This document shows, in pieces, positions 11,201 through 18,384 of a stretch of DNA of 64,000 nt. Under the pieces are notes generated by a model that saw only the letters and a list, made by a program, of their open reading frames with translations, did not search any database and was not told the DNA's origin. The stretch's first letter is position 1; the number at the start of each line of letters is the position of its first letter. Source of the DNA: Gammaproteobacteria bacterium (GTDB taxonomy: Bacteria > Pseudomonadota > Gammaproteobacteria > Chromatiales > Chromatiaceae); NCBI GenBank assembly GCA_030065815.1, contig JASJCU010000003.1, positions 55,148 through 119,147 on the forward strand, in the 5' to 3' direction. Made by a program: the position numbers and the translations under genes.

Positions 11201-11629
11201 ATCGACGATGTGCGCCGGCTCGCGCGGCACCGTCTTGAGCCACTCGGTGAGCCGCGGCCCCGATTCGGTGCATTCGAAATAGGGCTTCAGTTCCTTGTGC
11301 AGTTGCTTCGGGTAGCTGAACGGAAAATTCTCCGCATAGTCCTCGACGAAGAAATCGAACGGGTTGATCGTGACCATCTCGACGACCAGACCGACGTCGA
11401 TGCTCATCTTGCGGGTCTTTTCGCGGAACACGTAGCGCGCGACGAAGTTGCCGAACGGGTCCTGCTGCCAGTTCAGGAAGTGCTCGTCAGGCTCGACCTT
11501 CAGCGAATACTGATGGATCGGCGTGCGCACATGTGGTGCGGGGCGCAGCCGGATCTGGTGCGGCGACAGCGCCACCGGGCGGTCGAACTGGTACTCGGTT
11601 CTATGGCGGATCGCCACGCGGATGGACAT
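8285..11629 (-). CDS. Transglutaminase-like protein with DUF2126 region
   Basis: A 1114-residue protein. Residues 1-110 form the beta-rich domain preceding bacterial transglutaminases ([20 protein letters not shown]). The core at about 150-270 holds a papain-like triad: Cys180 (GSCRDSGW), His229 ([12 protein letters not shown]) and Asp245 (GLDPTSG). The rest, about 290-1100, is the long DUF2126-type region, including [12 protein letters not shown] and [14 protein letters not shown]. The core could act as a peptidase, amidase or cross-linker; the DUF2126 activity is not settled. I place the start at the ATG at 11629, preceded by AAGGTG; an ATG 15 codons upstream would add an unrelated segment. 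First gene of the minus-strand operon, divergent from the Anbu peptidase. Confidence 0.93.
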   Translation of the reverse strand: MSIRVAIRHRTEYQFDRPVALSPHQIRLRPAPHVRTPIHQYSLKVEPDEHFLNWQQDPFGNFVARYVFREKTRKMSIDVGLVVEMVTINPFDFFVEDYAENFPFSYPKQLHKELKPYFECTESGPRLTEWLKTVPREPAHIVDFLVGLNQRLQQEVGYVIRMEPGVQTCEETLETATGSCRDSGWLLVQILRHLGLAARFVSGYLVQLAPDQESLDGPSGPAADFTDLHAWAEVYVPGAGWIGLDPTSGLFAGEGHIPLACTPDYASAAAVSGAVDKCEVEFAFVNEVTRIHEDPRVTLPYDDAQWAAVMALGEQVDAELAANDVRLTMGGEPTFVSIDDMDGDEWNTAALGPHKRERAEVLLRRLWRRFADGGVLHHGQGKWYPGEPLPRWALSCLWRDDGRAVWQRPELLADPTAAGAADAAVAERFARRLAARLGVRGNNVEAGYEDVLYYLWKEGTLPENVDVLDSRLDDKLERARLRRLFERGLDAVVGYALPLGWDHDAARWTSSPWTFRRGHMFLLPGDSPMGLRLPLDALVWEKPELRQPLLDADPFAPRSALPGAGPDVGAGDVSARYTTYSYDTPADSLRAHGLSEQGLADAEHAGPWFVRTAMAFEPRDGTLHVFLPPLGDAAHWLDLVAKIEATAAEIDQPIVLEGYPAPHDPRLKRFSVTPDPGVIEVNVHPAHSWREMVDNTEVLYDEARLARLGTEKFMLDGRHTGTGGGNHVTLGGPTPADSPILRNPQVLGSLVRYWQNHPALSYLFSGMFIGPTSQAPRVDEARDDSLYELNVAMQQLPGGEVEAPWLVDRVLRNILVDMTGNTHRAEFCIDKLYSPDSATGRLGLVEFRGFEMPPHAQMAMVQGLLLRALVARFWQQPYEQAPVSWGTELHDRFMLPHYVQRDMSDVVRDLERWGYPIDGAWFDPFVEFRFPRYGTINVDDIEMELRFAIEPWHVLGEEVTAQGTARFVDSSVERLQVKVRGMTDTRHVVTCNGRPLPLRCTGERGEFVAGVRYKAWNPPSGLHPTIPTHAPLIFDVIDTWSDRSLGGCTYHVEHPGGRNPDTFPVNAYEAESRRLARFWPVGHTTGDTNVIDEVPQCDHPYTLDLRYTSPRRTR

Positions 11630-11673
11630 GCCTGCACCTTGGCCGAGCAGCGGCCGGCTGAATGGGAATCGCA

Positions 11674-11696
11674 ATTGCCTAGATTAGCAAGGCAAT
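11674..11696. promoter_or_regulatory. Inverted repeat in the divergent promoter region of the Anbu cluster
   Basis: ATTGCCT (11674-11680) and AGGCAAT (11690-11696) form a perfect inverted repeat with a 9-base AT-richer spacer. It lies near the middle of the 155-base region between the minus-strand operon and the plus-strand Anbu gene, so one DNA-binding protein there could control both. This is seen in sequence only; no regulator gene is adjacent. Confidence 0.35.
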
Positions 11697-11784
11697 CGGC
11701 GTGCCACCCAAATCGGGGCTTCCAAGACACCACGATTTTCGCGGATACTTGGGGTCCCCACTCCGCAAACCCGGGCCACTGCCA

Positions 11785-12570
11785 ATGACCTACTGTGTCG
11801 GACTCAGTCTCGAAGACGGCCTCGTGTTCGCGTCGGACTCGCGCACCAACGCCGGCGTCGACTACGTCACCACGTACAGCAAGATGCACGTGTTCACGCC
11901 ATCGCCCGACCGCCTGTTCGTGATCCTGTCGGCGGGCAACCTGGCGACCACGCAGGAGGTCATCAACCACATCCAGCGCGACCTCGACTACCCGGCCGGC
12001 GGACCCAACCTGGCCAACGTGCGCTACCTGTTCGAGGCCGCCGAGTACGTCGGCGGCGTCAGCCTCGCGGTGCAGAAGGAGCACGGTCACGCGCTCGCCC
12101 AGTCGGGTGTCAGCGGCGAGACGACGCTGCTGGTCGGCGGCCAGATCGTCGGTCAGCCGCACGGCCTGATGATGATCTACCCGCAGGGCAACTACATCAC
12201 GTCGTCGCCGGAGACGCCGTACCTGCAGATCGGCGAGAGCAAGTACGGCAAGCCGGCGCTCGACCGCATCGTGCATCCTGGCCTGTCGCTGAACCAGGGC
12301 GCGCGCCTGGCGCTGGTGTCGCTGGACGCGACGACGCGGTCGAACATAACGGTCGGCCCACCGTTCGAACTGGCGACCTATGAAAAGGACAGCCTCGTGC
12401 TCGGCTGCCGCTGCCGCTTCGATGTCGACGACGCCTACCTGACCAAGGTCCGCGAGGCGTGGAACGGCGGCATCCAGGAGGCGTTCCGCAACCTGCCGAA
12501 GTTCTCGTGGGAGCTGTCGGAGAAGGAGCAGGCGACGCCGCCACAGCCGTTGCCGGTGCAGAACGGCTGA
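11785..12570 (+). CDS. Anbu (bacterial proteasome homologue, BPH) peptidase
   Basis: A 261-residue N-terminal-nucleophile peptidase related to HslV and proteasome beta subunits. It starts [20 protein letters not shown], the Anbu signature. Removal of Met would expose Thr2, the expected catalytic residue; the [11 protein letters not shown] segment holds the conserved Asp, and the Lys of YSKMHVF matches the catalytic lysine position. Length fits Anbu rather than HslV (about 175). I choose the ATG at 11785 because only it puts Thr in position 2. It diverges from the transglutaminase, ATP-grasp and alpha-E genes, the known Anbu genomic association. No HslU-like ATPase is encoded here. Substrates are unknown. 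Confidence 0.92.
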   Translation: MTYCVGLSLEDGLVFASDSRTNAGVDYVTTYSKMHVFTPSPDRLFVILSAGNLATTQEVINHIQRDLDYPAGGPNLANVRYLFEAAEYVGGVSLAVQKEHGHALAQSGVSGETTLLVGGQIVGQPHGLMMIYPQGNYITSSPETPYLQIGESKYGKPALDRIVHPGLSLNQGARLALVSLDATTRSNITVGPPFELATYEKDSLVLGCRCRFDVDDAYLTKVREAWNGGIQEAFRNLPKFSWELSEKEQATPPQPLPVQNG

Positions 12571-12572
12571 GC

Positions 12573-12660
12573 AAGGGCCAAGGGCCAAGGGCCAAGGGCC
12601 AAGGGCCAAGGGCCAAGGGCCAAGGGCCAAGGGCCAAGGGCCAAGGGCCAAGGGCCAAGG
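12573..12660 (+). repeat. Heptamer tandem array, AAGGGCC x12
   Basis: Twelve perfect copies of AAGGGCC plus a partial one begin two bases after the Anbu stop codon and fill most of the space before proA. No spacers occur, so this is a microsatellite-like array, not CRISPR. Related heptamers recur at 14025, 14295, 37370-37480 and 42555-42690. Confidence 0.95.
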
Positions 12661-12730
12661 CGAGCGTAACCGCTCGGTGCGCGGCTGCGGTAAAATTCGC
12701 GGATTACCGCTGAATCGAACAGGCCCTGCC

Positions 12731-14017
12731 ATGAGCCAGACCGCCGAACACCTCGAGATCACCGACGTCGCCGCGTACCTGCGCGGGCTCGGCGAACGCG
12801 CCCGCGCCGCGTCGCGCGTGCTCGCCGCGGCCGACAGCGGCGCGAAGAACGCCGCGCTCGACGCGATCGCCGCCGACCTCGACGCGCAGCGCGACCGGCT
12901 GGTCGCCGAGAACCGCAGGGACCTCGACGCCGGTGCCGCCAAGGGCCTCGACGCCGCGCTGCTCGATCGCCTCGAACTCAATGCCGCGCGCATCGACGGC
13001 ATGATCGAGGGCCTGCGGCAGGTCGCGGCACTCCCCGACCCGGTTGGCGAGATCTTCGACATGACCTACCGCCCGACCGGGATCCAGGTCGGGCGCATGC
13101 GCGTACCGCTCGGCGTCGTCGGCATCATCTACGAATCGCGGCCGAACGTGACCGCCGACGCCGCGGCGCTGTGCCTGAAGTCCGGCAACGCGACCGTGCT
13201 GCGTGGCGGCTCCGAGGCCTTCCATTCCAACCAGGCGATCGCCGCCAGCATCCGTCGCGGCCTCGACGCGGCCGGATTGCCGGCCGACGCCGTGCAGGTC
13301 GTCGCGACCACCGACCGGGCCGCGGTCGGCAGCATGATCGCGCTGCCGGAGTTCATCGACGTCATCATCCCGCGCGGCGGCAAGGGCCTGATCGAGCGCA
13401 TCAGCAACGAGGCCCGGGTGCCGGTGATCAAGCACCTCGACGGCATCTGTCATGTCTACGTCGACGACGAGGCCGACCCGACCAAGGCCTTCGACGTCGC
13501 GCTCAACGCCAAGACGCAGCGCTACGGGACCTGCAACACGATGGAGACGCTGCTGGTCCACGACACGGTCGCCGCCGAGTTCCTGCCGGAACTGGCCCGC
13601 GCCTACGTCGCCAAGGGGGTCGAGCTGCGCGGCTGCGCCAAGACCTGCGCACTGATCGACCCGTGCAGCGCGGCCGACGCCGCCGACTGGGACACTGAGT
13701 ACCTCGCGCCGATCCTGGCGATCCGCGTGGTCGACGACCTCGACCAGGCGATCGCGCACATCAACACGCACGGCTCGCAGCACACCGACAGCATCGTCAC
13801 CGAGAACATCACCAAGGCACGGCGCTTCCTGCGCGAAGTAGACTCCAGCTCGGTCATGGTCAACGCGTCGACGCGCTTCGCCGACGGCTTCGAGTACGGC
13901 CTCGGCGCCGAGATCGGCATCTCGACCGACAAGTTCCATGCCCGCGGCCCGGTCGGGCTCGAAGGGCTGACGTCGGTCAAGTTCATCGTCCTTGGCGACG
14001 GCCACGTGCGGAGCTGA
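12731..14017 (+). CDS. proA: Gamma-glutamyl phosphate reductase
   Basis: A 428-residue aldehyde-dehydrogenase-fold enzyme that reduces gamma-glutamyl phosphate to glutamate semialdehyde with NADPH, the second step of proline synthesis. Family segments are plain: [33 protein letters not shown], and the catalytic Cys268 in [14 protein letters not shown]. The C-terminus ends [22 protein letters not shown] as usual. The ATG at 12731 gives the family N-terminus; in-frame upstream sequence is only the spacer after the heptamer array. It lies upstream of nadD, separated by another array. No proB is in the window. Confidence 0.96.
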   Translation: MSQTAEHLEITDVAAYLRGLGERARAASRVLAAADSGAKNAALDAIAADLDAQRDRLVAENRRDLDAGAAKGLDAALLDRLELNAARIDGMIEGLRQVAALPDPVGEIFDMTYRPTGIQVGRMRVPLGVVGIIYESRPNVTADAAALCLKSGNATVLRGGSEAFHSNQAIAASIRRGLDAAGLPADAVQVVATTDRAAVGSMIALPEFIDVIIPRGGKGLIERISNEARVPVIKHLDGICHVYVDDEADPTKAFDVALNAKTQRYGTCNTMETLLVHDTVAAEFLPELARAYVAKGVELRGCAKTCALIDPCSAADAADWDTEYLAPILAIRVVDDLDQAIAHINTHGSQHTDSIVTENITKARRFLREVDSSSVMVNASTRFADGFEYGLGAEIGISTDKFHARGPVGLEGLTSVKFIVLGDGHVRS

Positions 14018-14024
14018 CGGGCCG

Positions 14025-14081
14025 AAGGCCAAGGACCAAGGGCCAAGGGCCAAGGGCCAAGGGCCAAGGGCCAAGGGCCAA
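14025..14081 (+). repeat. Heptamer array, AAGGGCC x6 plus degenerate units
   Basis: Eight bases after the proA stop codon, two degenerate units lead into six perfect AAGGGCC copies (14038-14079). The unit, orientation and position (directly after a stop codon) match the array after the Anbu gene. The rest of the 249-base proA-nadD spacer (to 14266) holds no gene I can support. Confidence 0.9.
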
Positions 14082-14266
14082 AAGAGTTTGGATCCGGGGC
14101 TGGAGCCTACCAACGACATTCGCGCGAAACGGCAAACTGCCGACGACGACGCCGTCATCGAGCGCGACCGATTGCTGGCGCCCTGTGGTGTGCAAGCGGC
14201 GCAACGCCACGAACGCCGTGCATCGTATGCTGGTGCGCGGAGGATTCGCAAACCTCTGACGATGAC

Positions 14267-14950
14267 GTGAGCAACGACAAGCCAAATCCAGCTCTCGGCC
14301 CTAGGCCCTCGGCCCTCGGCCCTGCCCAGAACGCCGTCGGCATCCTCGGCGGCACCTTCGACCCGGTCCATCACGGCCACCTGCGCATCGCCGTCGACGC
14401 GTTCGAGGCCCTCGGTCTGGATCACGTCCGCCTGGTCCCGCTCGCCCGCGCGGTGCATCGCGAGCAGCCACAGACGCCGCCGGCGCTGCGCCTGGCGATG
14501 CTCGAGGCCGCGGTCGCCGACCATGACATCCTGCGCGTCGACGACCGTGAGCTGCGCCGCGACGGCCCGTCGTACACGGTCGATACGCTGCGTTCGCTGC
14601 GCGACGAACTGCCCGACACGCCGCTGTGCCTGCTGCTCGGCGAGGACGCGTTCGCCGGCTTCCCGGCGTGGCACGCCCCCGACGAGATCCTCGCGCTCGC
14701 CAGCATCGCGGTGCTGCAGCGGCCGGGACATGCGCTGCCGGACGACCCGGCCGTGCAGCGCCTGCTCGCCGAGCGCCGCGTCGAGGACCCGGGCAGCGCA
14801 CGCGCCGGGCAGATCGTCGTGTGCCCGGTCACGCAGCTAGAGATCGCGGCGCGCGACATCCGCGCACGCGTCGCCGCGGGGCGGCGCATCGACTTCCTCG
14901 TGCCGCCTGCCGTCGCGGCGCTGATCGCCGGCCACCGCCTGTACCGTTGA
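14267..14950 (+). CDS. nadD: Nicotinate-nucleotide adenylyltransferase with repeat-encoded N-terminal extension
   Basis: A 227-residue enzyme that adenylates nicotinate mononucleotide in NAD synthesis. The nucleotidyltransferase start GILGGTFDPVHHGHL (with the HxxH-type motif) and the SYTVDTL segment are clear. Unusually, the conserved fold begins only at about residue 24. The only usable start is the GTG at 14267, and the preceding residues (ALGPRPSALGP) are encoded by a heptamer array like those between neighbouring genes. A GGAGG lies about 22 bases upstream of the GTG, which is rather far. Order proA-nadD-rsfS-rlmH is conserved. Function is secure; the start is less so. Confidence 0.93.
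   Translation: MSNDKPNPALGPRPSALGPAQNAVGILGGTFDPVHHGHLRIAVDAFEALGLDHVRLVPLARAVHREQPQTPPALRLAMLEAAVADHDILRVDDRELRRDGPSYTVDTLRSLRDELPDTPLCLLLGEDAFAGFPAWHAPDEILALASIAVLQRPGHALPDDPAVQRLLAERRVEDPGSARAGQIVVCPVTQLEIAARDIRARVAAGRRIDFLVPPAVAALIAGHRLYR
14295..14322 (+). repeat. Heptamer array inside nadD coding sequence
   Basis: Four seven-base units (TCGGCCC, TAGGCCC, TCGGCCC, TCGGCCC), the complement of the GGGCCGA unit, lie inside the nadD frame near its 5' end. A fifth imperfect unit follows. Because seven is not a multiple of three, gain or loss of one unit would shift the frame between the GTG start and the catalytic fold. Confidence 0.85.
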
Positions 14951-14959
14951 GCCGTGTAC

Positions 14960-14974
14960 GCACCAAAGTGGTGC
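14960..14974. promoter_or_regulatory. NtrC-box-like palindrome between nadD and rsfS
   Basis: The perfect palindrome GCACCAAAGTGGTGC matches the known NtrC-binding pattern (GCACC, five bases, GGTGC). It lies 10 bases after the nadD stop and 75 before rsfS. I see no clear -24/-12 sigma-54 promoter downstream, so it may instead be a transcript-end hairpin. Function is uncertain. Confidence 0.3.
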
Positions 14975-15048
14975 AAATGCCCGGCGTTCACGGAATCGTC
15001 GTCGCGATGGTTTACTATTTCATCTAACCCTTTCCCCCGGACCCCGGC

Positions 15049-15414
15049 ATGCAGGTAGAAGAACTCCGCGATCTCGTCCTCACAACGCTCGAAGACATGA
15101 AGGCCTACGACATCGTCACGATCGATGTCCGCGGCAAGACCAGCATCACCGACTACTTCGTCATCGCCACCGGCACCTCCGACCGGCACGTCAAGTCGAC
15201 TGCCGAATCCGTTGCGTTCCAGGCCAAGCAGGCCGGTCAGCAGCCGATCGGCACCGAGGGCCTGAACGAGGGCGAGTGGGCGCTGATCGACCTGAACGGC
15301 GTCGTCGTCCACGTCATGCAGGCCAAGGTGCGCGATTTCTACCAGCTCGAACGGCTGTGGAACGTCGACCCGGCCGAGGCCGAGAAGGTCAGCCGCGAGC
15401 GTGGCGCCAGCTGA
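15049..15414 (+). CDS. rsfS: Ribosomal silencing factor RsfS
   Basis: A 121-residue protein that binds ribosomal protein L14 on free 50S subunits and blocks subunit joining when nutrients are scarce. The family core is evident: DIVTIDVRGKTSITDYFVIATG, SDRHVKSTAESV, and WALIDLNGVVVHVMQAKVR followed by FYQLERLW. Length is normal for the family. It follows nadD by 98 bases and precedes rlmH, the conserved nadD-rsfS-rlmH order, although here a 214-base repeat-bearing spacer separates rsfS from rlmH. Confidence 0.95.
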   Translation: MQVEELRDLVLTTLEDMKAYDIVTIDVRGKTSITDYFVIATGTSDRHVKSTAESVAFQAKQAGQQPIGTEGLNEGEWALIDLNGVVVHVMQAKVRDFYQLERLWNVDPAEAEKVSRERGAS

Positions 15415-15433
15415 ACAAGCATCCGGCACCGAG

Positions 15434-15591
15434 TTTCTTGACGCAGAGGCCACAAAGCCACAAAGGACACGAAGTGCCAGTTGGGGTTGGCCAGTTGCCA
15501 GCTGATGCACTGTGCCGCCCAGGCCATCAGCAGTGTCCGGTGAACAGCAATTCCTTCGCGTTCTTCGAGCCTTTGCGTTCTTTGAGTTTTC
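15434..15591. repeat. CGCAAAG-type intergenic repeat with inverted arms
   Basis: The rsfS-rlmH spacer holds two imperfect inverted arms rich in ACGCAGAGG/CACAAAGG (15434-15474) and, reversed, CCTTTGCGTTCTTTG (15551-15591). This CGCAAAG-type motif resembles dispersed intergenic repeats seen in many environmental proteobacterial genomes. No open frame of note lies between the arms. It separates two genes that are usually adjacent. Confidence 0.55.
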
Positions 15592-15628
15592 AACTGGGGG
15601 CCGAAGAATTGAACGGCAAGGCGGCCTC

Positions 15629-16099
15629 GTGCAGATCCATCTGATCGCCGTCGGCGACAAGATGCCGGCCTGGGTGCAGCAGGGCTATGCCGACTATGCG
15701 CGCCGCCTGCCGGCCGAGTGCGCGCTGCGCCTGGTCGAGATCGCGGCCGGTCGGCGCGGCAAGAACGCCGATATTGCGCGCATCCGGCGCGCCGAGACCG
15801 AGCGCGTGCTAGCCGCGGTGCCGAAGGGCGCGCACGTCGTCGTGCTCGCGGTCGACGGCCGCGCCTGGTCGACCGCGCAGCTCGCCGACCAGCTGGCCGA
15901 CTGGATGCATGCCGGCCGCGACGTCGCACTGCTGGTCGGCGGCCCCGAGGGTCTCGGCGATGCCGCACGTGCGGCCGCCGCACAGCACTGGTCGCTGTCG
16001 CCACTGACCCTGCCGCACCCGCTGGTGCGCGTCGTGCTGGCCGAGCAGCTTTACCGCGCGTGGAGCCTGCTGCGCAACCACCCGTACCACCGCGCATGA
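15629..16099 (+). CDS. rlmH: 23S rRNA pseudouridine-1915 N3-methyltransferase
   Basis: A 156-residue SPOUT-class methyltransferase that methylates pseudouridine 1915 in helix 69 of 23S rRNA using S-adenosylmethionine. The sequence [19 protein letters not shown], the LLVGGPEGL cofactor loop and the [21 protein letters not shown]-terminal knot match E. coli RlmH closely, and the length (155 there) fixes the GTG at 15629 as start, preceded by AAGGCGG. The open frame continues upstream into the repeat spacer and should not be used. The stop overlaps the maf start (ATGA), so the two are translationally coupled. Confidence 0.95.
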   Translation: MQIHLIAVGDKMPAWVQQGYADYARRLPAECALRLVEIAAGRRGKNADIARIRRAETERVLAAVPKGAHVVVLAVDGRAWSTAQLADQLADWMHAGRDVALLVGGPEGLGDAARAAAAQHWSLSPLTLPHPLVRVVLAEQLYRAWSLLRNHPYHRA

Positions 16100-16665
16100 T
16101 CGTCCTGGCATCGCAATCGCCGCGCCGCGCCGAGCTGCTCGAACAGCTCGGCATCGCGTTCCGCCGCGCGCCGGCCGCGATCGACGAGCGCGTCCGGCCC
16201 GGCGAGGGCGCCGCGGACTTCGTCGAACGCATCGCGGTCGCCAAGGCGCGGGCGGTGCGAGCCAGCCACCCCGGGCTGCCGGTACTCGGCGCCGACACCG
16301 CGGTCGTGCTCGACCAGCGCGTCCTCGGCAAGCCGCGCGACCGCGACGACGCCATCGCGATGCTGCGCGCGCTGTCCGGCCGGGCCCACAACGTGCTGAC
16401 CGGTGTCGCGCTGGTCACCGACGTCACGCGTTTCGCGCTCAGTACCAGCCAGGTGCGCTTCCGCCGCGTCAGCGACGCCGAGGCCGCGGCCTATTGGGAA
16501 ACCGGCGAACCGGCCGACAAGGCCGGGGCCTACGCCGTCCAGGGACTGGCGGCGGCGTTTATCGAGCGCATCGAGGGCAGCTATTCCGGGATCATGGGCC
16601 TGCCGCTGTTCGAAACCGTGAACCTGCTCAAAGAGATCGGCGTGAGCGGTCGTCTCGGCGTGTAA
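16096..16665 (+). CDS. maf: Maf-type nucleoside triphosphate pyrophosphatase (YhdE-like)
   Basis: A 189-residue Maf-family house-cleaning enzyme that hydrolyses dTTP/UTP or modified nucleotides to the monophosphate plus PPi. Hallmarks are [12 protein letters not shown] at the N-terminus, the GADTAVVLD motif, [13 protein letters not shown] and [14 protein letters not shown], then [14 protein letters not shown]. The order maf-rng-yhdP matches E. coli yhdE-rng-yhdP, supporting the dTTP/UTP-specific subgroup. ATG at 16096 overlaps the rlmH stop. Confidence 0.93.
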   Translation: MIVLASQSPRRAELLEQLGIAFRRAPAAIDERVRPGEGAADFVERIAVAKARAVRASHPGLPVLGADTAVVLDQRVLGKPRDRDDAIAMLRALSGRAHNVLTGVALVTDVTRFALSTSQVRFRRVSDAEAAAYWETGEPADKAGAYAVQGLAAAFIERIEGSYSGIMGLPLFETVNLLKEIGVSGRLGV

Positions 16666-16670
16666 ACTGA

Positions 16671-16875
16671 AGGGCCTGTTCACGCTGCGCGAGGCGCAGC
16701 GTTGCTGCCCCAAGAGACGTCAGGCAAGGCGCGAGGAGAGAAATTTGGTGGGCCCAAACGAACGACGAGCAACGCCGCATGACGTCTCTTGGGGCGCAAC
16801 CGGAAGGGACGGGGCCGCCCTGGTTTCGAACAATCGGCCGCCGTCGCTGCGTCTCGCGTAGTGTGAGCAGGCCCT
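16671..16875. mobile_element. MITE-like palindromic element between maf and rng
   Basis: The maf-rng spacer is an imperfect palindrome. Outer arms 16671-16701 and 16845-16875 pair at 27 of 31 positions. Inner arms 16702-16722 and 16780-16799 are nearly perfect complements sharing CCCCAAGAGACGTCA. The left arms are contiguous while about 45 bases separate the right ones. No open frame for a transposase is present. The right outer arm ends 3 bases before the rng ATG, so the rng ribosome-binding region lies inside the element. It could be a non-autonomous mobile element or a large structured leader; no second copy is in the window. Confidence 0.65.
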
Positions 16876-16878
16876 GAG

Positions 16879-18330
16879 ATGAGTGAAGAAATCCTGATCA
16901 ACGTCACGCCGCCGGAAACCCGTGTCGCCGTGATCGAGAACGGGGTCGTCCAGGAAATCATCGTCGAACGCACGGCCAAGCGTGGCCTGGTCGGCAACAT
17001 CTACAAGGGCAAGGTCTGCCGCGTCCTGCCCGGCATGCAGGCGGCGTTCGTCGATGCCGGCCTGGAGCGCGCCGCGTTCCTGCACGCCTCCGACATCCAT
17101 GCCGGCAACGGCGACAAGTCCGACCAGATCACCGACCTGGTGCGCGAGGGCGGCGAGGTCATCGTCCAGGTCGTCAAGGACCCGCTCGGCACCAAGGGCG
17201 CACGCCTGACGACAAATATCTCGATCCCGTCGCGCTACATGGTGTTCATGCCCAACGTCAACAACGTCGGGGTGTCGCAGAAGATCGAGGACGAGGCCGA
17301 GCGCACGCGCCTGCGCGAGGTGCTGTCGCAGTATGCCGCCGACAACAGCATCGACGCCGGCTTCATCGCCCGCACCGCGGCCGAGGGCATCTCCGAGGAG
17401 GCGCTGCAGACCGATATGCGCTTCCTCGTGCGGCTGTGGAGTTCGATCCAGGAGCGCATCGCCGCCGCACCGCCCAAGCAGCTGATCCACGAGGACCTGC
17501 CGCTGGCACTGCGCGCGCTGCGCGACCTGATCAACCCCGAGGTCGAGAAGGTGCGCGTCGACTCGCGCTCGACCTGGGAGAAGGCGCAGCAGTTCGCCCA
17601 CAAGTACATCCCCGACCAGCGCTCGTCGATCGAGTACTACCCCGGCGAGCGGCCGATCTTCGACCTGTACGGCGTCGAGGACGAGATCCAGAAGGCGCTC
17701 GAGCGCAAGGTCGAGCTGAAGTCCGGCGGCCATCTGGTCATCGACCAGACCGAGGCGATGACGACGATCGACATCAACACCGGCGCGTTCGTCGGCCACC
17801 GCAACCTCGAAGAGACGATCTTCAAGACCAACCTCGAGGCCGCGCAGGCGATCTGCCGGCAGCTGCGCCTGCGTAACCTCGGCGGCATCATCATCATCGA
17901 CTTCATCGACATGACCGACGACGAACACAAGCGCCAGGTCATGCGCGCGCTCGAACGCTGCCTGGCGCGCGACCACGCCAAGACCCACATCTCCGAGGTC
18001 TCGTCGCTCGGCCTGGTCGAGATGACGCGCAAGCGCACCCGCGAATCCCTGGAACATGTGCTGTGCGAGGGCTGTCCCACCTGTGGAGGCCGCGGCACGC
18101 TGAAGACCGCCGAGACCGTGTGTTTCGACATCTTTCGCGACATCCTGCGCGAGTGGCGGCAGTTCGACGTCGAGGAGCTGCTGGTGCTGGCGTCGCAGGA
18201 GGTCGTCGACCACCTGCTCGACGAGGAGTCGCAGGACCTCGCCGAACTGGAACAGTTCATCGGCCGCCCGATCAAGCTGCAGGCCGAGGTGCTGTACAAC
18301 CAGGAACAGTATGACGTGGTACTGATCTAG
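16879..18330 (+). CDS. rng: Ribonuclease G
   Basis: A 483-residue endoribonuclease of the RNase E/G family that matures the 5' end of 16S rRNA and degrades mRNA. Length is close to E. coli Rng (489) and it lacks the long C-terminal scaffold of RNase E. Visible features are the S1 RNA-binding region (GNIYKGKVCRVLPGMQAAFVD), the metal site in MTTIDINTGAF, GGIIIIDFIDM, and the Zn-link CPTCGGRGT. The ATG at 16879 sits directly after the palindromic element, and I see no ordinary Shine-Dalgarno outside it. yhdP follows. Confidence 0.95.
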   Translation: MSEEILINVTPPETRVAVIENGVVQEIIVERTAKRGLVGNIYKGKVCRVLPGMQAAFVDAGLERAAFLHASDIHAGNGDKSDQITDLVREGGEVIVQVVKDPLGTKGARLTTNISIPSRYMVFMPNVNNVGVSQKIEDEAERTRLREVLSQYAADNSIDAGFIARTAAEGISEEALQTDMRFLVRLWSSIQERIAAAPPKQLIHEDLPLALRALRDLINPEVEKVRVDSRSTWEKAQQFAHKYIPDQRSSIEYYPGERPIFDLYGVEDEIQKALERKVELKSGGHLVIDQTEAMTTIDINTGAFVGHRNLEETIFKTNLEAAQAICRQLRLRNLGGIIIIDFIDMTDDEHKRQVMRALERCLARDHAKTHISEVSSLGLVEMTRKRTRESLEHVLCEGCPTCGGRGTLKTAETVCFDIFRDILREWRQFDVEELLVLASQEVVDHLLDEESQDLAELEQFIGRPIKLQAEVLYNQEQYDVVLI

Positions 18331-18384
18331 GGCCACGACCGGCGCCGCCGCGCTGTTGTCGCCCGACCGCGTCGGGAACTCGTA

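Noticed and set aside
10121..11788. 555-residue plus-strand frame opposite the transglutaminase gene
   Set aside because: A complementary-strand shadow of a strongly coding gene; translation is Arg/Val/Asp-rich without family motifs, whereas the minus strand has a full catalytic triad.
12573..12660. Possible CRISPR array
   Set aside because: Units are seven bases with no spacers, no cas genes are present, and related heptamers occur as plain tandem runs elsewhere.
16821..16835. GGTTTCGAAC as a possible tRNA T-arm
   Set aside because: No acceptor, D or anticodon stem can be drawn around it; it lies within the palindromic element.
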